DNA of 39,793 nucleotides, from the IMG/VR virus record IMGVR_UViG_3300048597_000673, positions 1-39,793 of that record. One strand, written 5' to 3'. Positions 31,544 through 38,981 of the stretch are shown here, piece by piece (the first letter of the stretch is position 1; the number at the start of each line of letters is the position of its first letter). Source of the DNA: a virus. The position numbers and the translations under genes are program-made. The notes under the pieces are model-generated. The model saw nothing but the letters and a program-made list of their open reading frames with translations, ran no database searches and was not told the origin of the DNA.

Positions 31544-31885
31544 ATGAAGCCGACACAGCAAAGCATCGGAATCTGGCGCGGCAATACCGAGACGATCGTG
31601 GTCGAGGTCAAGGCTCGCGTTGGGCAGGCCGTTGAGGCCGTTAACCTGACGGGGTCGACGCTGCAATTCCGTGCCGAGTGGGCCGGTGGCTCTCTGGTCA
31701 AGGACCTGGACATCACGGACGCGACGCTCGGCATCGCCGAGCTGCGGCTGACGGGGGTCGAGACGCGCGGCGTGCCGCAAGGTTTGGCCGCTCGATACGA
31801 GATTGAGCGCTCGGTCGGCGCCGAAGAAAAAACAATCGCCTTTGGCCAGCTCATCGCGAGTGGCGGCCTCAACACCGACGCCTAG
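31544..31885 (+). CDS. Uncharacterised structural-region protein, BppU-like pattern
   Basis: A 113-aa protein beginning MKPTQQSIGIWRGNTETIVV. A start with GGAGGCAGGG immediately upstream is excellent. The sequence is an alternating strand pattern (GIWRGNTETIVVEV, LTGSTLQFRAEW, ELRLTGVETR, ARYEIERSV), reminiscent of small beta-sandwich domains in baseplate upper proteins of other phages. It is the first of six genes between gpX and the endolysin that I cannot name. A role in the virion surface or fibre network is inferred from position only. Confidence 0.55.
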   Translation: MKPTQQSIGIWRGNTETIVVEVKARVGQAVEAVNLTGSTLQFRAEWAGGSLVKDLDITDATLGIAELRLTGVETRGVPQGLAARYEIERSVGAEEKTIAFGQLIASGGLNTDA

Positions 31886-31898
31886 CAGGAGAAGCGCA

Positions 31899-32279
31899 AT
31901 GCCCGTCACCTACCCCAACGCCGTCAAGGTCGCCCGCATGGCGGCGGTCGTCTCGCAGGCCGGAGCGACTGCTGTGCTCGAGATCGGCACCGCCGGCATG
32001 GCGACCGTGCTTGCCACGATCCCGCTGGGCAACCCCATTGCAGGCGCTGCGACTGGCGCTGGCGTCCTGACACTCTCCGGGTTCCCGCGCTCCGACACCG
32101 GCGCAGACGCGACCGGCACTGCCGCCGCTGCCCGGATCAGGACCGCCACCGGCGGCACCGACATCATCACCGGCCTGACCGTCGGCACGTCTGCCGCCGA
32201 CATCATTCTGGACAGCCTGTCGATCACCGCTGGCCAGACGGTCACGATCAACTCAGCCGTGTTCACGCACGCCGCTTAA
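31899..32279 (+). CDS. Uncharacterised Ala/Thr-rich structural protein
   Basis: A 126-aa protein, MPVTYPNAVKVARMAAVVSQ, followed by Gly/Ala/Thr-rich strands (EIGTAGMATVLATIPLGN, ATGTAAAARIRTATGG, ITAGQTVTINSAVFTHA). The composition, without Cys and with short beta repeats, resembles decoration or fibre subunits. AGGAG about nine bases upstream supports ATG 31899. It sits 13 bases before the next unknown gene, in the same orientation and with similar composition. No family recognised. Confidence 0.6.
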   Translation: MPVTYPNAVKVARMAAVVSQAGATAVLEIGTAGMATVLATIPLGNPIAGAATGAGVLTLSGFPRSDTGADATGTAAAARIRTATGGTDIITGLTVGTSAADIILDSLSITAGQTVTINSAVFTHAA

Positions 32280-32292
32280 TCGAGGCGCACCC

Positions 32293-32718
32293 ATGCCGAT
32301 TGAATCACTCGTCGCCCGCGCGAACGTCGGCGCGGGGACTGACAACCTCGCCGTCATCGATACGCCCGCCGGCAAGGCTGGCGCTGTCGCGCTTGTGGAT
32401 GGTGACGGCCAGCTTGTTGCCCCGCTCAATCCCGTCCCGGTGCAGGAGGTGGGCGGGCCGCTTTCGCTGCTCACGCGCATCGTCAACCTGCTGATGAGCC
32501 CGATGGGGTTTGACCGTTCGCTGTCCCGCCAGCGAGTGACCGGCATCATCGAGAGCGGCACAGTCACCGCTGTGACCACCGTCACCACCGTCACGACCGT
32601 GACGACCTGCGCGACGGTCACGAACCTCTCGACCATTGACACCATTCAGGGGCGGCTCCTGCCCCTCAACCAAAACGCCTCGGCGTGGGCGGCGACCGTC
32701 CGCTCCTGCATCACCTAA
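32293..32718 (+). CDS. Uncharacterised protein with Thr-Val repeat tract
   Basis: A 141-aa protein with an N-terminal polar domain and, at about residues 92-106, a tandem TVTTVTTVTTVTT repeat encoded by accgtcacc-type triplets. Such alternation of Thr and Val gives a long beta-strand or a trimeric beta-fibre. The surrounding text (VNLLMSPMGFDRSLSRQRVT, TIQGRLLPLNQNASAW) is not one I can place. The tract is prone to replication slippage, so its length may vary between related phages. Virion surface location is an inference from the cluster. Confidence 0.55.
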   Translation: MPIESLVARANVGAGTDNLAVIDTPAGKAGAVALVDGDGQLVAPLNPVPVQEVGGPLSLLTRIVNLLMSPMGFDRSLSRQRVTGIIESGTVTAVTTVTTVTTVTTCATVTNLSTIDTIQGRLLPLNQNASAWAATVRSCIT

Positions 32719-32730
32719 AGGACACCGGCC

Positions 32731-34344
32731 ATGGCCAACACGTTCAAGAAAGTCATCGACCGGATGATGTGGGTGCAGGTCGCCCCCTCGCCGAACGCGC
32801 ACGCCGCCGGGACGAGCATGTGCGCCGACATGCGGTCGGATCGGAGCCGCAACCCGTTTGCCTACAACCTGATCTCGAACACGATCCTCAACCGCTTCAA
32901 CATCGTCACGAAGTCGTGGCAGATCGCGGCAAACCCCGGCCTTGGTGGCACGTTTGGCGCTAGTTCGACGAGTGTCTTTGTGCCAGCGTTTGGCGCTGTC
33001 GGGACTATCGCAGCGGGCGCGACGACAAGCGGCTTCACGCTGTCCACCGCGCTGCCGACTGCGGTCGGGGTCAACATGCTCTCCAATCGCGGCGGGTCTG
33101 GCGATTTCGGGTTCAAAATCCGCATCATCGACACGGTCGCCGGCAAGACTGAGGAGCGATACATCGTCGGCAACACGGCGGGCACGACACCCGCGATCCG
33201 CGTGGATACGCCCTTCACCTTCACGCCCGCAACCGGCGCTCGTTACGAACTGCTGTCAGGCCGCGTGATGATGCTCGGGGCCGGTGCGCTGGCCGCCACG
33301 ATCTTCCGGTCATTCGAGGTCGCCACGAACACGTTGGCCTCTCTGACAAACACCAACCTGCCCGCGACGGTCAGTGCTGACAGCGCTTTCGCTGCGCTCG
33401 ACGAACAATACACCCCTTACGACTGCGAGCCCGGCGAGGGGATGGTCAAGGGCGCGTTCGTCTATGACACCAACCAAAACACGCGCAAGGCGCTGGCGGC
33501 TACGGCCTCGGGAGCGTCGTCGCTGACCGGGCAGGCCGCCGATGGCGACGCGGTTGTCCTCGCGAACGAATACCGCAACTTCCAGATCAGGATCGTGCAA
33601 GACCTGACGACGCCGGCTGCGGTCGGTCAGCGGCGCATCATTGCGTCCCACACGGCAGGCCCGTCCGCTGTCTACACGCTCGGCACGGCGTGGGCCACGA
33701 CACCTTCGGCCTCGGCCAAGTTCGTGATCGAATATCCGAACATCCTGCTGCTGCGCTCATCCGCGACGACAATGGTCTATGCCTACAACTACACCGACGC
33801 GACGATCAACAACGGCACCAACAGCATCGCAGCTAACGCATGGTCCACGACCTACTTCGGCGTCGCGCCAGCGGTAAACGCCGGGGGCAATATGTGGATG
33901 CAGAGTTTCGGCATCCAGCCGGACCCGGCGAGGAACGCGCGGCACAGCCACTGCTACTTCTGGCGGGGCGGCGCGGCCACCCTCGACTTGCTCGACATTG
34001 CCGGCGCGATTACCGGCACATGGAGCGGCGCGATCACCTACGATGGCGGCCTCAATTCTATCGGCCCGGGAGCAACGGGGGCCTATTCCCCATACGGGCA
34101 GGAAGGCCGCATGTTCTACATGAACATCTATGTCGCTTCTGCTCTCAACCAGATTTTCCGCTTCGACGTGAAGAACCGCGTCCTCTCGCCTTACACCCCG
34201 ACCGACTGGATACAGGCCGGCACGGCGGCTGCGGGCGGGCGCATGGCGGCCTATGCGGCGATTGACGACGCCGACAAATATGACGTGGTTCTGCTGCAGG
34301 CTCACCTGTCCACGATCTCGCAAGAGTTGATCCCACTGGTCTAA
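32731..34344 (+). CDS. Uncharacterised large structural protein (fibre or decoration candidate)
   Basis: A 537-aa protein starting MANTFKKVIDRMMWVQVAPS. It is rich in Thr, Ala, Gly and Asn, almost lacks Cys, and shows long beta-rich stretches (TSVFVPAFGAVGTIAAGATT, FGFKIRIIDTVAGKTEERYI, ATTMVYAYNYTDATINNGT). These are typical of phage surface proteins. The N-terminus is polar and may attach to the particle. It lies centrally in the six-gene unknown cluster and is the largest of it, so it may form the main body of an appendage. I recognise no named family. Confidence 0.6.
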   Translation: MANTFKKVIDRMMWVQVAPSPNAHAAGTSMCADMRSDRSRNPFAYNLISNTILNRFNIVTKSWQIAANPGLGGTFGASSTSVFVPAFGAVGTIAAGATTSGFTLSTALPTAVGVNMLSNRGGSGDFGFKIRIIDTVAGKTEERYIVGNTAGTTPAIRVDTPFTFTPATGARYELLSGRVMMLGAGALAATIFRSFEVATNTLASLTNTNLPATVSADSAFAALDEQYTPYDCEPGEGMVKGAFVYDTNQNTRKALAATASGASSLTGQAADGDAVVLANEYRNFQIRIVQDLTTPAAVGQRRIIASHTAGPSAVYTLGTAWATTPSASAKFVIEYPNILLLRSSATTMVYAYNYTDATINNGTNSIAANAWSTTYFGVAPAVNAGGNMWMQSFGIQPDPARNARHSHCYFWRGGAATLDLLDIAGAITGTWSGAITYDGGLNSIGPGATGAYSPYGQEGRMFYMNIYVASALNQIFRFDVKNRVLSPYTPTDWIQAGTAAAGGRMAAYAAIDDADKYDVVLLQAHLSTISQELIPLV

Positions 34345-34355
34345 GGAGTCTCGAC

Positions 34356-34529
34356 ATGAAGATCTCTGACTTGGTGGCCCTTCTCGAAGCGCGGCTTGCC
34401 AATCTTGCGCAGCAGCGCACGACCGCTGCCGCCTTGGGGGATGTCGCCGGCATCCTGCGGATCGACGCGGAAACGTCGGAGACGGAAACCACGCTCGCAT
34501 CGCTGCGCGCCACGCTCGGCGGTGACTGA
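34356..34529 (+). CDS. Small helical protein
   Basis: A 57-aa protein, MKISDLVALLEARLANLAQQ, followed by LGDVAGILRIDAETSETETT. Nearly all of it can form helices, with heptad-like spacing of Leu and Ala suggesting a coiled coil. TAAGGAG lies seven bases before the ATG. Its stop overlaps the repeat-protein start (TGATG), so the two are probably made together. A linker or chaperone for the repeat protein is possible (inference). Confidence 0.65.
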   Translation: MKISDLVALLEARLANLAQQRTTAAALGDVAGILRIDAETSETETTLASLRATLGGD

Positions 34530-35383
34530 TGCTCGTCCTATGGCTTGCCGCTGGCGTCACCGCGCAGGCTGGTGAGCCTGTTGAGGGTGCTGTCACCGGC
34601 AACCTGATCGTCACCGAGGGCGGGTCGGATACCCTCGCCTCAAGCGGCGTCGTCATCATCGCCGGGGCGCTGGCAGCTACTGAGGGCGGGGCGGATACCG
34701 CAGCGCTGGCCGGTAAGGTCATCGTCGCTGGATCGCTCGCCGCAACCGAAACCGGATCGGACGCGCTCGTCGCATCGGGCGGCGCTCCGATCATCGGCAC
34801 GCTGGCGGCTTCCGAGGCCGGATCGGATACCGCCGCTGCTTCTGGCACCGTGCGCGTTGCCGGCTCTCTGCTGGTCACGGAAGGCGGCACAGACACGGCG
34901 GCGGCATCCGGCGGGGTGCGCGTCTCTGGCGCGCTCGCTGTCTCCGAGGCCGGCGCTGACACGCTGGCCGCGACCGGGTTCATCCTGACATCCGGCGCGC
35001 TTGCCGCGAGCGAGGCCGGGTCTGACAGCCTAGCCGCCTCGGGTGGCGTGCGGGTCTCCGGCCTGCTGGCCGCGAACGAGAACGGCAGCGACGGGCTGTC
35101 AGCATCTGGCGTTGTCCCGGTTGCCGGCGCGCTGCTGGCGAGTGAGGCCGGGCAGGATAGCGCCAGCGGATCTGGAGTCGTCATCGTTGCCGGCGCCGTC
35201 GCCGCGAGCGAGGTCGGTTCGGACACCCTCGAGGCCAGCGGCTTCGGCGGGTCGACTGGCATTCGCCGCGCGAAGCTGGTCGCGGTCCTGGATCAACAGC
35301 AGAAGATCGTCATTGAGCAGCGTGAACCGGCCCGGCTGGTTGTGCTGATCGAGGAGCGCCCCGCGCTTCTCCTCGTCGCCTGA
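34529..35383 (+). CDS. 22-residue tandem-repeat protein, probable beta-solenoid
   Basis: A 284-aa protein consisting mainly of ten copies of a 22-residue unit (about residues 23-243). The unit reads roughly G-A-L-A-A-S-E-A-G-S-D-T-L-A-A-S-G-G-V-x-V-x. Hydrophobic positions and Gly/Asp turns recur at fixed spacing, as in beta-solenoids. The N-terminus (MLVLWLAAGVTAQAG) is hydrophobic but short for a signal peptide. A C-terminal cap of about 40 residues (KLVAVLDQQQKIVIEQREPA) breaks the pattern. Start by TGATG coupling. It likely forms a rigid virion spike or surface fibre. DNA repeats could recombine to change copy number. Confidence 0.75.
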   Translation: MLVLWLAAGVTAQAGEPVEGAVTGNLIVTEGGSDTLASSGVVIIAGALAATEGGADTAALAGKVIVAGSLAATETGSDALVASGGAPIIGTLAASEAGSDTAAASGTVRVAGSLLVTEGGTDTAAASGGVRVSGALAVSEAGADTLAATGFILTSGALAASEAGSDSLAASGGVRVSGLLAANENGSDGLSASGVVPVAGALLASEAGQDSASGSGVVIVAGAVAASEVGSDTLEASGFGGSTGIRRAKLVAVLDQQQKIVIEQREPARLVVLIEERPALLLVA

Positions 35384-35435
35384 CATCCACACCCCAAGCA
35401 AAGGAGCACTGGCAGCAATGCTGGCGCGATGACGC

Positions 35436-36161
35436 ATGACCATGAAAACGAGCGACAAGGGCCTTGACCTGATCAAGGCGCACGAAGGCCTGCGGCTGTC
35501 CGCCTATCTGTGCCCGGCAAACGTGTGGACGATCGGCTATGGCCACACCTCGAACGCGGGCCAGCCGACCGTGAAGTCGGGGATGCGGATCACGCGGCAA
35601 GAGGCTGACGAAATCCTGCGCCGCGACATTCGGCGTTTTGAGGACCGGGTGAACCGGCTCGTCAAGGTGCCGATCACGCAGGGCCAGTTCGATGCTTTGG
35701 TCTCGTTCGACTTCAACACGGGCGCGCTGCATTCCAGCACGCTGCTGAAGCGGTTGAACGCGGGGCGGCATCAGGAGATTCCTGCGCAGCTCATGCGCTG
35801 GACTAAGGGCGGCGGCCGCGAGCTGAAGGGCCTGGTGAACCGTCGCCGCGACGAGGCTGCGCTCTGGCGTTCGATTGACCCTGGCGCGACAGGTGGCCGT
35901 GCGGATGTTGGCGTTGTCGATGCGCCGAAGCCGCCCAAGGCCATGATTGCCAGCAAGACGGGTTACGCGGCCATTGCGGCTGGCGCTGTCGGCGCGCTCA
36001 GCCCTGTCAATGAGGCCATGAAAGCCGCGCGCGACACCGCCGACGGCGTTTCTGGCCTGATGGCGGCGGGTCCCTGGGTTCTGGCTGTCGTTGTCATTGT
36101 CGCGGCGGCCGCGTTCATCTGGTTCGACCGTCGCAAGAAGCTGACCGAGGACGGCGTATGA
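35436..36161 (+). CDS. Endolysin, GH24 lysozyme with C-terminal membrane segments
   Basis: Degrades peptidoglycan at the end of infection. Residues 1-145 match T4-type lysozymes (HEGLRLSAYLCPANVWTIGY). The catalytic Glu is in EGLRL; the expected Asp nine residues on is Cys (in LCPAN), and Thr is six further on (VWT), the E-C-T variant of the triad. After about residue 150 a second domain has two hydrophobic helices (ATGYAAIAAGAVGAL-like and GPWVLAVVVIVAAAAFIW) and a basic end, so the enzyme may be membrane-tethered or holin-like. Start 35436; ATG 35442 is also in frame and the ribosome site is weak. It overlaps the Rz-like gene by ATGA. Confidence 0.9.
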   Translation: MTMKTSDKGLDLIKAHEGLRLSAYLCPANVWTIGYGHTSNAGQPTVKSGMRITRQEADEILRRDIRRFEDRVNRLVKVPITQGQFDALVSFDFNTGALHSSTLLKRLNAGRHQEIPAQLMRWTKGGGRELKGLVNRRRDEAALWRSIDPGATGGRADVGVVDAPKPPKAMIASKTGYAAIAAGAVGALSPVNEAMKAARDTADGVSGLMAAGPWVLAVVVIVAAAAFIWFDRRKKLTEDGV

Positions 36162-36421
36162 TCCCGCTTGCGATCTTTCGCGCTGTCCCGTGGCAGGCAT
36201 GGCTTGTGGCGGGAGTTCTCGCCGCAGGCGGGTTGTATCACTGGCGAGCGACATCAGCCGCCTATGAGGCCGGCGTTGCTGCAGCCACCCAGACCATCAT
36301 CGAAGCAAACCAGAAGGCAAGGGACCAGGCCGATGCTGCCATCAAGACTGTTGACGACTGCTTTGCTGCTGGCGGCGCTTGGAACCGGGCTCGGGGCGTG
36401 TGTCTCCGCTCCGGTGAATAA
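36158..36421 (+). CDS. Rz: Inner-membrane spanin, Rz-like
   Basis: An 87-aa protein with a membrane anchor at about residues 10-28 (WQAWLVAGVLAAGGLYHW) followed by a helical periplasmic domain with Ala-rich heptads (YEAGVAAATQTIIEANQKAR), the plan of i-spanins. It overlaps the endolysin by ATGA. Much of its second half is shared, in another frame, with the Rz1-like gene at 36333, the classical nested spanin layout. The two products together fuse inner and outer membranes at lysis. Confidence 0.8.
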   Translation: MIPLAIFRAVPWQAWLVAGVLAAGGLYHWRATSAAYEAGVAAATQTIIEANQKARDQADAAIKTVDDCFAAGGAWNRARGVCLRSGE

Positions 36422-36542
36422 GCCCTGCGGCGTGCTGACCGACAGCCTGATGACGGTGACGGCGACCACCCGCGACGGCGAACGGCGGATCTCGCGCCAT
36501 TTCGAGGCTGGCGTGCGAGCCGGATGCTGGGGGCGAGCATGA
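36333..36542 (+). CDS. Rz1: Outer-membrane lipoprotein spanin, Rz1-like
   Basis: A 69-aa reading frame in the +1 frame relative to the Rz-like gene. It begins MLPSRLLTTALLLAALGTGL and contains the lipobox LGAC with C23 as the lipidated residue, so the mature o-spanin would be about 47 residues. The mature part has Pro and polar residues (VSAPVNKPCGVLTDSLMTV) and ends basic. Its start lies inside Rz and it extends past the Rz stop, then overlaps the next gene by ATGA (36539-36542). The overlap arrangement and lipobox make the call firm though sequence similarity between spanins is usually low. Confidence 0.82.
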   Translation: MLPSRLLTTALLLAALGTGLGACVSAPVNKPCGVLTDSLMTVTATTRDGERRISRHFEAGVRAGCWGRA

Positions 36543-36787
36543 GCCTGACAACCGAGTTCATGATCGGCTTCGGCTTCACCGTTCTGTCCGCCGTTCTGAC
36601 CATCTGGTGGCGGCTTCAATCGCAGATCACGGCGGGCCGCGAGGCCCTTGCCGAGTTCCGGCTTGAGGTCGCCAAAACCTACGTCTCCGGCGAGGCGCTC
36701 AATGGCCTTGAGAAGCGCCTGATCGCCTCCGAGGAGCGCATGGACCGTGTGATCGACCGCTGGGACCACGCAAAGCCCTTGCGCTGA
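36539..36787 (+). CDS. Small membrane protein with coiled coil; holin candidate
   Basis: An 82-aa protein: one hydrophobic helix (FMIGFGFTVLSAVLTIWW, residues about 7-24) followed by a charged heptad-rich segment (GREALAEFRLEVAK, ALNGLEKRLIASEERMDR). It lies in the lysis cassette, coupled to Rz1 by ATGA, and no other holin is seen, so it may be a holin or an antiholin; a single-helix topology fits class III-like holins only loosely. The ATG at 36524 is an alternative start. The gap to the next gene (52 bases) contains a 16-base palindrome. Confidence 0.6.
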   Translation: MSLTTEFMIGFGFTVLSAVLTIWWRLQSQITAGREALAEFRLEVAKTYVSGEALNGLEKRLIASEERMDRVIDRWDHAKPLR

Positions 36788-36793
36788 CCTTCC

Positions 36794-36809
36794 TCGCCCT
36801 GCAGGGCGA
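36794..36809. other. Perfect 16-base palindrome after the lysis cassette
   Basis: TCGCCCTGCAGGGCGA reads the same on both strands. In RNA it gives only a short stem of six or seven pairs, with no T-run, so a terminator is doubtful. It could be a protein-binding site. Confidence 0.45.
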
Positions 36810-36839
36810 TGGCTGACACCCCCTCAGAAGGATTGCCTC

Positions 36840-37238
36840 ATGTTCAAGGATTGCCTGCCCGGCACGCCTGCGCCTCGCCGCGTGACGCGCCCGATGGATT
36901 ACGTGCTCTGGTTCCTCGTTCTCCTGTTCGTCTGCGCTGTGGCTTTCCGCGCCAACGCGCACAATGCGCCTTCCGGCGTGAGCTACCTGCCCGAGTGCTG
37001 CAATCAGCAGGATTGCGCACCGGTGGCTGATGTCAATGTCGAGGAGCTGGGCGGCGGGTATGTGCGCATGACCTTCGCGCCCGGCTCTCACCCGATGTGG
37101 CGCCGCGATCGTACGCATGCCCTGATCATCGACTATGGCCCCGAGCATCGCCGCGAGCCGCTCGATGGCGAATGGCACGGCTGCTTCGATCCTGTGCAGA
37201 AGCCGCTTTGCTACCATGCGCCGTTGCGGGGCTTCTGA
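36840..37238 (+). CDS. Exported Cys-rich protein, host-like
   Basis: A 132-aa protein with an N-terminal hydrophobic helix (residues about 20-37) and a cleavage-like site after FRANA. The exported part has six Cys (CCNQQDC, CF, CY and nearby) and the segment YLPECCNQQDCAPV, which resembles a family of small periplasmic proteins frequent in Hyphomicrobiales. Strands GYVRMTFAPGSHPMWRRD and a Trp-rich end (GEWHGCFDPVQKPLCYH) suggest a disulphide-stabilised beta domain. It could be a moron that changes the host envelope. AGAAGGA about eight bases upstream supports ATG 36840. It is one base from the next gene. Confidence 0.65.
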   Translation: MFKDCLPGTPAPRRVTRPMDYVLWFLVLLFVCAVAFRANAHNAPSGVSYLPECCNQQDCAPVADVNVEELGGGYVRMTFAPGSHPMWRRDRTHALIIDYGPEHRREPLDGEWHGCFDPVQKPLCYHAPLRGF

Positions 37239-38981
37239 ATGTCGACGCCGATTGATTGGCCGCGCTGGCAGCGCTACCGCCTGACGGTTGAGGATTGCCT
37301 GCGTGAGGGTTTCGCGCCGTTCAAGGTTCCAGGTGGCAAGGGCTCGTCGATCCGTGAAGCCGAGCGCCGGCTTGTGGCTGACGGCACCATTGTCACCTCG
37401 CCGAAGAACACTTCGACCATGGCGCAATGGGTGCGCTCGCAGATGTCGCGCGCGGCACGCGGCCAGCCGAACGAGCTGCCCGACTGGTCGCTGTACAAGG
37501 CAGGCCCGCGCGTGCTGGCTGTGCCGCAGGCTTCCGGCCCTGCGCGGCGGTTCCTGTTCACGGCAGCGCAGAACGATTGCGAGATCCACCACGGCTTCTG
37601 GGCCAACCTCAGGGCCTATGCGGCGCACCTTGACGCCGAGATCGTGGTCGCGCCGTTCACCTATCAGCTCTCCGTGGTGCGCGAGCGCGCCCGGGCCGAG
37701 GCCGGCACGCCGGAGGAGCGCCGCCTTGCCCGCGAGCGCAACCCGACATGGGCCGGCGAGATCGTGCCCTATCTGCGCAAGGAGCCGCTCGATCTGGGCC
37801 GGCTCGTGTTCTTCTGCGACATGAACATCCTGCCGACGGCTAAGGCCCCGCTGTCGGACCTCGACACGCACTCGCGCGGGCGCTGGGCCGTGTTTCCCCA
37901 TGCCAAGGTGGCGCTCAAGACAGTGGCCGCCGCCGACGATCCGCCCGTGATCTGCACGACTGGCGCGGTCACGGTCGATGACTACACCGACACCAAGGCC
38001 GGCATCAAAGCCGTGTTCCATCATGTGATCGGCGCCACGCTGGTCGAGATCGACCAGGCCGGCGGGGTGTTCCTGCGCCAGATCAACGCCACCGCCGATG
38101 GCAGCTTTCAGGATCTCGACGCCGTGGTGAAGTCGGGCCGCGTGACTCGCGGCAATCGCGTCGAGGCCATCACCTTCGGCGACATCCAGTCCCCCTTCCT
38201 CGACCCTGCCGTGGCGCTCGGCACCTTCGGCTTCGATGTGCAGGCATGGGCTCCGGCCATCGGCGGGCCGTCCTCGATGCTGGACAGCCTTCGCCCGCGC
38301 CATGGTTTCATCCATGACCTTTGCGACAACAAGCCGATCAGCCACCACGACGAGAAGAAGACCATCGAGCGCTTCCGCGCCTATGCGGCCGGCGATCATG
38401 CCATCGAGCCGCACATTGCCCAGGCGGCGCGCTTCCTCGCCGCCATCGGGCGGGACTGGATGCAGACCGTCGCCATCGAATCGAACCACGACAAGTGGCT
38501 CGACCGCTGGCTCGACCGTGCCGACCACCGCAAGGACCGCGACAATGCCCGCACCTATCTGCGCTGGGAGCTGGCGCGGCATGAGGCCGTGCAGGCCGGG
38601 GATGAGGAGTTCTCGATCTGGCGACACGCCCTGCGCGAGGCGCTACCGGACGGACTCGACGGTGTCACCTTCGTGCGCGAGGGCGGCAGCTACATCATCT
38701 GCCACGAGGCGGGCGGCATCGAATGCGGCGCACATGGCCACCTCGGCCCCAATGGCGCGCGCGGCGCACCGTCTGCGCTGGCCCGGGTGAGCGGCAAGGC
38801 CAATTTCGGCGACAAGCACGCGCCCCAGATCATCGACGGGGCCTACTTCGCCGGCACCTCCAGCCTGCTGCGCATGGGCTACAACATCGGCCCCTCAAGC
38901 TGGCGGCATGGCCACATCGTCACCTATGCCAACGGCAAGCGCACTCTTGTCATGATGCACGGCGAGAAGTGGAGAGCGTGA
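37239..38981 (+). CDS. Calcineurin-like metallophosphoesterase, possibly T5 A1-like
   Basis: A 580-aa protein with an N-terminal helical region (residues 1-110, LREGFAPFKVPGGKGSSIRE), and a two-metal phosphoesterase domain: GD-I-Q at 314-317, HDLCDN at 359-364, NHD at 416-418 and HGH at 499-501, in the order of the calcineurin superfamily. The first motif has Gln where His is usual. After HGHLG comes KHAPQIIDGAYFAGTSS and a second HGH (WRHGHIVT). Length and layout recall the T5 A1 protein, thought to act in host-DNA degradation, but I cannot verify homology. It lies downstream of the lysis genes, coupled to the following pyrophosphohydrolase-like gene by TGATG. A nuclease or nucleotide phosphatase role is likely. 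Confidence 0.7.
   Translation: MSTPIDWPRWQRYRLTVEDCLREGFAPFKVPGGKGSSIREAERRLVADGTIVTSPKNTSTMAQWVRSQMSRAARGQPNELPDWSLYKAGPRVLAVPQASGPARRFLFTAAQNDCEIHHGFWANLRAYAAHLDAEIVVAPFTYQLSVVRERARAEAGTPEERRLARERNPTWAGEIVPYLRKEPLDLGRLVFFCDMNILPTAKAPLSDLDTHSRGRWAVFPHAKVALKTVAAADDPPVICTTGAVTVDDYTDTKAGIKAVFHHVIGATLVEIDQAGGVFLRQINATADGSFQDLDAVVKSGRVTRGNRVEAITFGDIQSPFLDPAVALGTFGFDVQAWAPAIGGPSSMLDSLRPRHGFIHDLCDNKPISHHDEKKTIERFRAYAAGDHAIEPHIAQAARFLAAIGRDWMQTVAIESNHDKWLDRWLDRADHRKDRDNARTYLRWELARHEAVQAGDEEFSIWRHALREALPDGLDGVTFVREGGSYIICHEAGGIECGAHGHLGPNGARGAPSALARVSGKANFGDKHAPQIIDGAYFAGTSSLLRMGYNIGPSSWRHGHIVTYANGKRTLVMMHGEKWRA

Noticed and set aside
35418-35432. Four-codon frame before the endolysin (ATG CTG GCG CGA stop)
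   Set aside because: It has AAGGAG upstream but is too short to support a product; it might be a leader, but nothing else points that way.
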